Shown here: positions 60,601 to 64,000 of the stretch, piece by piece
How the letters are laid out: every line of letters begins with the position of its first letter
Numbering within the stretch: the first letter of the stretch is position 1
Assembly: GCA_002633005.1 (NCBI GenBank)
Contig: NMRA01000065.1
Location: forward strand, 1,030,809-1,094,808
DNA length: 64,000 nucleotides
DNA from: Phoronis australis
Lineage: Eukaryota > Phoronida > Phoronidae
Reading direction: 5' to 3'
Program-made: the position numbers and the translations under genes
The notes under the pieces: model-generated
Told to the model about the DNA's origin: nothing
Database searches by the model: none
What the model saw: the letters and a program-made list of their open reading frames with translations, nothing else

Positions 60601-62154
60601 TTCGCAGATGCTTTGGCACGAGCTTCAGATTTTAAAAAGCTACTTTTGCTGAATTTTGCCTGTTTAGCGAAACTAGTGTGTAAGTGCATGTGAACACTCT
60701 GCTGCTATATTGTTTGGAGTAACTGCGAGGGTATGACGTGATCACTTTCCGTCTCCGTGGATGGATATAAAGTGTACTCTACATCTTTTCATTGCCTGAA
60801 CCTTGAGGCTAAGAACCAGAATCAGCGCCACCACAGATTGGAACAAAAACATGTTCATTAATTGAAACCATTTCACTGAGAAGCTACAGGAATTGATTGA
60901 GACAGACAAAAATGCTTCCCAACTGCATGTAAACCTATCATTACCGGCACCTGACGGGGTGAGATTCTGTTAGCGTTACAGAAGGTGAGTCCCGTAACTT
61001 AAAGCAAGTATCTTGCGAGCTTAGTGAGATCAAACAAGATCACATAATAAAATTTCGAGAATAAGCTAGATATCGGACTAGTGTGCTCTTTCAGTTCCGT
61101 TGAACCAAGATTTCTCATCTCAAAAGTCTAGCCCAGCATACGGAACGCGGCACTGTTGGTGTAGGGACGAAAAGTACTTACGGCACACCCATAGCAACTA
61201 CACCAAATCATGGGCGGCGCAGCACTGAAAAAAGAGGGGTATAGCCCTCAGCCCCCTGTGGTGCACCGCCCATAGACCATGGACGGCGCAAAAAGTGGGG
61301 CTATACATAGGCGGATTTAGGGGGTGGGGGGCCCAGTGCGAAGCGTAAGGAAATATGACTAGGACTGGTAGTGGAGAAGGGGGGGGGGGGGGGCTCGGAC
61401 CCCAGATAGCGGCGGNGGGATCGCGTTCCCGTTTTTTTAGTCGATAGGTTTTCCCAACAGAAGGTTCATACTCCCGGCCCCTGTACACATACAACAGCGC
61501 TTTGCCCAATTAGCCGAGGCAACATGTTGGGCACCCCCTTATGGTATCCTAGATCCGCCACTGCTATAGCCCCCTGCAGCCCCCTATTGTGTGCCGCCCA
61601 TGCAAATATAAAACAAACAACATGGCGGTGGCCTATTCCCTTGAACTAGCATATTTGTTCAAACTGGCAAATTTCAAAAAATAAGTTGAAACCGGAAGCG
61701 CATACCACAGCATTAATGGAGTGTTAGTATTAAAAGTAGAGTGTAATTGGTGATTTTCCAGTTACAGCATTTGACCTAATGTAATTCCCCATAGCGGAAG
61801 TGGAATGTGTTAGAACCAACAACGATACCCCACTGAGGTGACGTCACACTTTAAACCCTGTGGCACAGTGTAGCAACCAAGTCAAGCCAATCACCTGTTG
61901 AATCACCACTCGTTGAAGTGCCTTGCTTTGAACAAAAAGCTTTTGTTATATTACAGGGCGATAGTGGAAGCCCGTATTCGTGTAGAAACAAACAAAACGA
62001 TAAGTGGTATCTGCAGGCAACTTCCGGGTGGGTAAACCAGAACTGCAATGAGAACGGATACCCATCCATTTTACTGCGCACGCACAAATACGTCGAGTGG
62101 ATCAAGATTGTCATGGCGTCGTACTTTGACGCCATGCCCGAAGGAGGATATTGA
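38612..62154 (+). CDS. Secreted mosaic serine protease: F5/8C, CUB, S1
   Basis: Rebuilt from exons 38612-38699, 43179-43348, 43915-44205, 46942 (or 46979)-47106, 47820-48060, 48978-49357, 50739-50839, 57549-57654, 58182-58341, 59911-60062 and 61957-62154. With the 46942 acceptor the frame is open for 683 residues and every junction phase agrees. Order: signal peptide (1-21), F5/8C-like domain (about 31-183), CUB (about 197-316), His/Tyr/Asn-rich then Arg-rich linker (319-435), chymotrypsin-fold S1 domain with His475, Asp518 and Ser621. It should be secreted and cut to two chains: a Cys in the linker (TQGCGKK) and the domain Cys in NPICLPD fit the usual interchain disulfide. The closest general analogues are mosaic complement- or clotting-like proteases. 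I know no named family with this exact order. The C-terminal part of the F5/8C domain is missing from my model, so one exon is probably absent. Confidence 0.85.
39375..39512 (-). mobile_element. MITE family A copy 5 (reverse, truncated)
   Basis: Reverse copy with TAGTGGACATTTGTCTCG, TCTCTGAGGCGGAAC, CTTCGCTAAATG and the end GGTGGGCGCATGC. About half the element is missing. Confidence 0.7.
41468..41535. repeat. Tandem duplication of about 35 bp
   Basis: ATCCAGTCTGTATA...GGACAAGACTGACACT occurs twice in a row; the second copy has a 6-bp insertion. Confidence 0.8.
41891..42327. mobile_element. MITE with CAGTGGCGGATC ends and 5-bp target duplication
   Basis: It starts CAGTGGCGGATCTAGG and ends CCTAAATCCGCCTATG, with G-runs just inside the left end and C-runs inside the right. 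The flanks are TGCAC on both sides (41886-41890 and 42328-42332), a 5-bp target-site duplication. It has no coding capacity. Confidence 0.85.
42976..43116. mobile_element. 141-bp MITE with 22-23-bp inverted ends
   Basis: The left end CGTTCAGTAGACGCTAGGAC mirrors the right end GTCCTAGCGTTACTGAACG with a one-base indel. The interior is AT-rich and non-coding. Confidence 0.8.
43179..43348 (+). CDS. Protease exon 2: N-terminal part of F5/8C domain
   Basis: Starts after ACTTTTCCAG with AG, completing a Glu codon. It encodes GCVPTYLFPHPWQISASQTW, then a variable stretch to DNGKE. The Cys plus ISASQ pattern is typical of the start of a discoidin domain. Phase 0 out; the donor GTTTGT is weak. Confidence 0.75.
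43915..44205 (+). CDS. Protease exon 3: core of F5/8C domain
   Basis: A 97-codon exon, phase 0 in and out (CCATTTCAG to GTAAGG). It has QQYIDIFLGVNYDIYGIALQ, then GG, and WIETYMVSYSHDGGRNFHQL, which fit the xxVDLGxxxxITGIxxQG and WVxxYxVxYSxDG signatures of F5/8C domains. The usual C-terminal strand pair and closing GC are not encoded here. Confidence 0.85.
44206..46941 (+). other. Protease intron 3; expected missing exon not found
   Basis: The last third of the F5/8C domain (about 45 residues with an RYIRIxPxxW-like motif) should be encoded here. A phase-compatible candidate (46797-46875, phase 0 to 1) does not look like the family. The region also holds the (TACA)n array. Confidence 0.4.
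45538..45643. repeat. (TACA)n microsatellite
   Basis: About 26 TACA/CATA units, with one CTTA interruption and a TATATATA end. The repeated-Tyr/Val/Cys/Met minus-strand frames here are products of the repeat. Confidence 0.97.
46942..47106 (+). CDS. Protease exon 4: N-terminal half of CUB domain
   Basis: It ends RIRWRIKVREGE and joins the next exon in phase 0 to give REGEVIKLRLVSQHMI, the conserved CUB pattern YxIxWxIxxxEGxxIxL. Two acceptors are possible: 46942 (phase 0, continuous with exon 3 as found) and 46979 (phase 1, needs an unseen exon before it). The Cys pair that usually opens a CUB domain is absent. Confidence 0.7.
47107..47819 (+). other. Protease intron 4 with a 166-codon open frame
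   Basis: The intron contains a plus-strand frame open from 47257 to 47757, starting at GTG. The translation matches no domain I recognise, and it is not in a phase that joins the CUB exons. Composition is more CpG-rich than its neighbours. Confidence 0.4.
47820..48060 (+). CDS. Protease exon 5: C-terminal half of CUB domain
   Basis: Starts after ACCCCACCAG, phase 0 in, phase 1 out (GTGAGA). It has SCYTSYLAVYDGLN, FKTCGI and NMEVVFESHDRHDQSTSMFT, matching the CUB motifs CxxDYLxVYDG, xxxCG and LxVxFxSDxxxxxxGF. The second CUB disulfide (SC...TCG) is intact. Confidence 0.9.
48220..48512 (-). repeat. Left arm of 293-bp inverted repeat
   Basis: Reverse complement of 48535-48827. Arm lengths are equal and only scattered substitutions are seen, for example AAGCTTCTTTG against CAAAGGAGCTT. 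Confidence 0.95.
48245..48292 (-). ncRNA. Hammerhead-ribozyme-like motif, left arm
   Basis: Same motif on the opposite strand in the left arm, with identical core and stems, including the unpaired base. Confidence 0.55.
48535..48827 (+). repeat. Right arm of 293-bp inverted repeat
   Basis: Mate of 48220-48512. A transcript across both would form a very long hairpin. Confidence 0.95.
48755..48802 (+). ncRNA. Hammerhead-ribozyme-like motif, right arm
   Basis: Stem I GACTT (48755-48759) pairs with AAGTT (48798-48802, last pair G-U). Core CTGAGGA (48760-48766) fits CUGANGA. Stem II is GGTGT (48768-48772) with ACACC (48783-48787). Then GAAA (48788-48791), a two-pair stem III around AT, and GTC (48795-48797) as the expected cleavage triplet. 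One unpaired T (48767) between core and stem II departs from the consensus, so activity is uncertain. Confidence 0.55.
48978..49357 (+). CDS. Protease exon 6: linker and start of S1 domain
   Basis: Starts after GTGTCGTTGCAG, phase 1 in, phase 0 out (GTAAGG). The 127-residue linker has a lone-Cys motif (TQGCGKK), a Gly/Asn/Tyr/His-rich middle, and an Arg-rich run (RERRRSRRSTRHRR). It then enters the protease domain at HGDWPWN. RHRR fits a furin-type site at the usual zymogen cleavage point. The residues after it are LAMS where IVGG is expected. Confidence 0.85.
49358..50738 (+). other. Protease intron 6
   Basis: It contains MITE copy 6. The frame of exon 6 happens to stay open through the donor to 49723 (about 121 more codons) without resembling a protease. 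Confidence 0.5.
50189..50440 (+). mobile_element. MITE family A copy 6
   Basis: Begins AGCGCGCACCCAG and ends GCTGGGTGCTTGCATGC, with all internal blocks. It shares the middle AAGGCGTAGACGC and GTCCTCCCGCT with copy 4. Confidence 0.85.
50739..50839 (+). CDS. Protease exon 7: catalytic histidine
   Basis: Lies between TTTAATTACAG and GTTAGT; phase 0 in, phase 2 out. It encodes VRILKATDGVLSHHCGGVLI, then HPLWVVTAAHCLF. The CGG block and TAAHC hold the first disulfide and the catalytic His (His475 of the model). It is only 33 codons long, so it is easily missed by ORF-based searching. Confidence 0.92.
51355..51740 (+). repeat. Dispersed repeat family B copy 2
   Basis: Diverged match to 21480-22000 (GAGCCGTAAATGAAAT, GAGGTGAAAAACTGAT, ACGACCAGTTT, GTCTGTTTACTTCTTG, TTGGGATTTTTACCA). 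Confidence 0.6.
52003..53250. mobile_element. Fold-back element with arms of about 160 bp
   Basis: The left arm (about 52003-52170) has CCGAAAAACACAAACCCCGA, CTTTAAAACAGGAATATCGG and GGATCGGAAAGGA. The reverse complement of 53090-53250 reads CCTGAAAAACAAGAACCCCG, CCTTTAAAACAGGAACCCCG and GAGATCGGACAGGA. Arms are diverged. The AT-rich interior is non-coding. Confidence 0.65.
54030..54815. mobile_element. Fold-back element with GGTCACGTGACC-type arms
   Basis: The arm at about 54030-54230 (AGGTCACGTGACC and CTGAAAGTAGAAAACG) is the diverged reverse complement of the arm at about 54625-54815 (AAGGTCACGTAACC, TTTCTACTTTCGAAAA, TAGTAGATATTTGGCTA). Related fragments occur near 27390-27470 and 59340-59690. 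Non-coding. Confidence 0.65.
54834..54988. repeat. 30-bp tandem repeat, 5 copies
   Basis: CCATTTCTGAAACATGATGC + TCCTGGTTAC repeats five times with single-base changes. It translates as a decapeptide repeat on the minus strand, which I take to be incidental. Confidence 0.95.
55640..57170. mobile_element. Decayed THAP-bearing fold-back transposon
   Basis: Segments at 55701-55772 and 57047-57120 are inverted repeats (TTAAAGGCGAAGGCAAC, CATGTCATTTTTAGCAAAAA and GGTTATCCC in both), with weaker similarity continuing outward. They bracket the THAP pseudogene. The outer boundaries are not certain. Confidence 0.65.
55950..56785 (+). pseudogene. THAP zinc-finger pseudogene
   Basis: The ATG at 55950 opens MPHCCCVPGC, the start of a THAP C2CH DNA-binding finger. 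The frame then shifts twice: HRFPKHNTLRR and QWLVRVKNTALPV lie in other frames. VCGKHFLPSD supplies the last Cys and His. Two in-frame TAA codons follow (about 56167 and 56182) in the region resembling DxERDxxAELM. Downstream, 56192-56785 stays open and holds a Ser-rich segment (SEEDSSSSNE) and a CxxC module (FRKCQVCGEG, then WECIAGHWGKWDSC) typical of THAP-associated transposon-like proteins. Two frameshifts and two stops mean it is not functional as one protein. Confidence 0.75.
57190..57490. repeat. Nested short inverted and direct repeats
   Basis: ATCGAAGTTATCGCAAGG (57194) pairs with CCTGGCGATAACTTCGAT (57371). GTTAACTGCGAT-type words recur three times at about 57450-57487. Probably part of an old inverted-repeat element. 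Confidence 0.55.
57549..57654 (+). CDS. Protease exon 8: between His and Asp
   Basis: Lies between GTTGTTTCAG and GTAGGA; phase 2 in (completes CGA, Arg479), phase 0 out. It encodes NPPTALFLQTMDNRILRAER, then FFVNPRVGVGPPKHP, the equivalent of the VxxIxVHPxY stretch before the catalytic Asp. Identity rests on phase and position more than on motif. Confidence 0.75.
58182..58341 (+). CDS. Protease exon 9: catalytic aspartate
   Basis: Starts after TCTTTCACAG, phase 0; ends before GTAAGG in phase 1. ISHDIGLVRLETTAHLSSSV matches the NDIALxxL motif and holds the catalytic Asp (518). NPICLPD carries the Cys that usually bonds to the light chain; SCSFTGFG matches the CxxxGWG block. Confidence 0.93.
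59340..59690 (+). repeat. Fold-back arm relic related to 54625-54815
   Basis: GGGGTCACGTGACCCAATTA, AAAAGTCAAAAATCAAATTC, TTTCTTCTTTCAGAAAATAT and, after the tandem array, TGCACAGACTTGTC follow the order of the 54-kb arm. Confidence 0.6.
59420..59640 (+). repeat. 23-bp tandem repeat, about 9 copies
   Basis: Unit TATATATACTTTTACTTAGT + TAA, with variants. It sits where the 54-kb arm has a single TATATACTTTCG, so it expanded inside this element. Confidence 0.95.
59911..60062 (+). CDS. Protease exon 10: methionine-loop region and pocket start
   Basis: Starts after TCCTATCCCAG with GT (completes Gly568), ends before GTAAGC in phase 0. It encodes TIPVTLQEVRQPNVLATHVC, then QGFWIRTSWIDKGGEICLGG, then QWDGRGYLCP. 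LQEVxxPxV and the Cys pair HVC...EIC are S1 hallmarks. The residue at the position equivalent to 189 is Tyr615, not the Asp of trypsins. Confidence 0.93.
61209..61275. mobile_element. 67-bp inverted-repeat element (GGGCGGCGCA ends)
   Basis: Starts CATGGGCGGCGCAGCAC and ends GTGGTGCACCGCCCATAG, with TATAGCC and CAGCCCCCT inside. A second copy follows at once. Confidence 0.75.
61278..61602. mobile_element. Second GGGCGGCGCA-type element, interrupted
   Basis: The left piece CCATGGACGGCGCAAAAAGT...CTATA (61278-61305) and right piece CTATAGCCCC...GTGTGCCGCCCATG (61564-61602) make one element split by an insertion. Confidence 0.75.
61306..61563. mobile_element. CAGTGGCGGATC-type MITE inserted in another element
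   Basis: Starts CATAGGCGGATTTAG and ends CTAGATCCGCCACTG. It is flanked by CTATA on both sides (61301-61305 and 61564-61568), a 5-bp duplication as in the copy at 41891. Contains a G16 run and one N (61416). Confidence 0.85.
61957..62154 (+). CDS. Protease exon 11: catalytic serine and C-terminus
   Basis: Starts after TATATTACAG, phase 0. GDSGSPYSC holds the catalytic Ser (621) and the oxyanion-hole Gly. It is followed by WYLQATSGWVNQNC, NGYPSILLRTHKYVEWIKIV and a short tail ending EGGY, stop TGA at 62152-62154. The segment normally reading SWG is SGW here. Confidence 0.95.
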   Translation, partial: GDSGSPYSCRNKQNDKWYLQATSGWVNQNCNENGYPSILLRTHKYVEWIKIVMASYFDAMPEGGY

Positions 62155-63540
62155 TAAAGTTGTTCTTAATCATTTAGTGATGGCGTTTATGTCTAATGTG
62201 TTTTCTCCAATAATCGAATTTACATGTATATTAAGGAACTCTATTGATATTTAGTTCATGATGTTAAGCATCTATTAATCAACGAGTTAAATATATATGC
62301 ATGTATTAAATAAGGCACGAGTTGACATGATGTACACGTCAAATGTACACGTCATGAACAACAGTATTAGTGGTTGTATCGTTGTCACGACGAGTCTCGT
62401 CTTCAAACAATATTGACTGCAGAAGAAGACACTAAATATATTGTCCTTGTCGTATCTGAGTCCTTAAACGACTTAGGTTTTCGTCGTTCACATTGACTGC
62501 GCTGCGGGGCCACAGGTGGAATGGCATCGTTGTCATCGTTGGCTTGTGTCTGATCGTACATGCACTCCGGCGACATCACTTAGGAGTTATCGGATGATTT
62601 GTAAATGACACTCGGATTATGTTGAAGGTCTCGCCGGTTACCGTATTCAGCGATCGCTGGTCGTGATGTTTTCCCGAGATAACTGCCTTACCCCACGTAT
62701 TCCCTTCCTGTACACGAACACTGTCCCAGATATTGTTATCAGGAAGGGTCTTCACACCATGACGACTGTGTTATTTTGCCTGAGTTTCTTAACGGTCGCA
62801 CAATACTTGACCAGCGTGACTGGGTACCGAATGTTTCAGAAGTTCGGAACGCGTGGGGATTTTGTCCATGGATCTCTCCGACTCATCATTAACTGAGCTA
62901 AAAATACCACAGACGTGTTACAGGTGCACTCCAGGAGTGCAATGTTCGGGTTTCCGTTTTCGGGTTTCGTCTTGCTGAGCAGCTTAACAGTTCCCACAAA
63001 ATTTTCGCTCTGGCCGTTGGATAGTTGCTTGTCCGAGTCGCAGTCTGAAGTTTCCATTCCTGTGCAAACGACTGCAATACGTAACTTGTGAACGGCATAT
63101 TGTCACACACAAGTACATGTATGTTAGTGGAATTCGAGAGAGAATAGGTTTCTTGACCTTAACGACACTATGAGCTATTTTATGGTTGAGACGTTTCGAG
63201 AAATAGCAAACAATGACTAAATAATCATGTCCCGCAAAATGTCGGCCCCCAATTTTTGACCACACTCTCAATGGTACATAGATGAGCATCTGTGGTTCTT
63301 GAAAATTATTGCGTTTAAAACGTATGTCTCACGACCGTTTATAATTTACTCAATATTCTTATTCACATTTGGTCATACAGGCTCTCACGAGCACGAGATT
63401 TACATTTCTCAATGGGGCTATTCGAAGAATTCTCCTCGCGGTGACGCTGCTGTACTAGTGGTGATTGCATTGCGTATGCGTCGCTGTCTGCATGTAAACA
63501 GCTGGTAAAAAGACGGAATTGTTATCAAAATAAGTCATCC
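62155..63540. other. Region downstream of protease, no gene seen
   Basis: It holds the presumed protease 3' UTR (variant signal ATTAAA near 62304) and unassigned sequence. Confidence 0.4.
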
Positions 63541-63552
63541 CGCTAAGCCTTG

Positions 63553-63726
63553 TTATTGCTATTTTTCCTGGTGCAAGTCTTCGACGGGTAGTCATAAATT
63601 CCCAAAAGACCTAAGGTTATTACATTCGTGGAGAATTGCGGTCAAAAGGGTCAACCAACTGACAAAAAGTGTGTGGATGCCGAAGCCCCGTGTGTGCTCT
63701 AAGCATTTACATTGGGAGACTACATA
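63553..63726 (+). CDS. THAP zinc-finger domain fragment
   Basis: The frame reads CYCYFSWCKSSTGSHKFPKD, then LRLLHSWRIAVKRVNQLTKS, then VWMPKPRVCSKHLHWETT, then TAA. This fits the THAP C2CH finger: CxxxxC, HKFPKD, W in helix 1, and a final CxxH (VCSKH). There is no ATG directly in front, and the frame ends soon after the last His, so it is either an exon of a gene continuing past the window (possible donor not seen) or a decayed copy. It is distinct from the THAP pseudogene at 56 kb. Confidence 0.6.
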
Positions 63727-64000
63727 ACGTTACTTGGTAAGTTTTTAGCAATCAGTTTCTATCGACATCGTTCGGTGATGTTATCCCCACCAGTTACTCC
63801 ACTGAATAACCAGGCCCGTAAGAAGGTAAAAATTATTGGATTATATGAAAAAATATGTCTACTAATAATAAGGTGTGTAACAGATGCTGTACTTTTAGAG
63901 TTAATTTTTTGTTAAGATTGACTGGAAATTTTTGGAGCAACATACATGCCGCTCATACGATTACTCTTGCTGAACAGTAAGAATGAAGGTGTGAAATAAT

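Larger units (their letters stand above)
60063..61956 (+). other. Protease intron 10 with nested MITEs
   Basis: The right part holds two GGGCGGCGCA-type short elements, one split by another MITE. The left part is unremarkable. Confidence 0.55.

Overview
This is eukaryotic, animal nuclear DNA: AT-rich, intron-rich and full of decayed short transposons and simple repeats, with five isolated N bases. Gene family content (FBXL7, TMEM169, a mosaic F5/8C-CUB-S1 serine protease) and the repeat landscape suggest a non-vertebrate bilaterian, such as an invertebrate deuterostome or lophotrochozoan. The sequence alone does not fix the species. No bacterial-style operons, rRNA genes or CRISPR arrays were seen.

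Layout. (1) 1-7.2 kb: mostly non-coding, with one plausible orphan exon (670-777) and two copies of a short inverted-repeat transposon (MITE). (2) 7.29-25.9 kb, plus strand: an FBXL7 orthologue (SCF ubiquitin ligase F-box/LRR subunit). I rebuilt it as five coding exons whose splice phases all agree (524 aa), with a 12.2-kb first intron that holds a phase-compatible alternative first exon. (3) 25.9-31.7 kb: intergenic, with a MITE and repeat fragments. (4) 31.7-32.4 kb, minus strand: TMEM169, complete in one coding exon (241 aa). (5) 32.4-38.6 kb: intergenic with repeats. (6) 38.6-62.15 kb, plus strand: a secreted mosaic serine protease. Its order is signal peptide, F5/8C (discoidin) domain, CUB domain, a His/Tyr/Asn-rich then Arg-rich linker with a furin-like site, and a trypsin-fold domain with intact His/Asp/Ser. 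I found eleven coding exons with matching phases. The C-terminal part of the F5/8C domain was not found. (7) 62.2-64 kb: intergenic, ending in a THAP zinc-finger fragment.

The introns of the protease gene are a transposon graveyard. They contain a 293-bp near-perfect inverted repeat whose arms each carry a hammerhead-ribozyme-like core and which is flanked by a 14-bp direct repeat (Penelope-like element style); a THAP pseudogene inside a fold-back element; two other long-armed fold-back elements; nested MITEs at 61.2-61.6 kb with 5-bp target duplications; and several tandem repeats. The three confident genes are functionally unrelated: ubiquitin ligase specificity, an uncharacterised membrane protein, and an extracellular protease.
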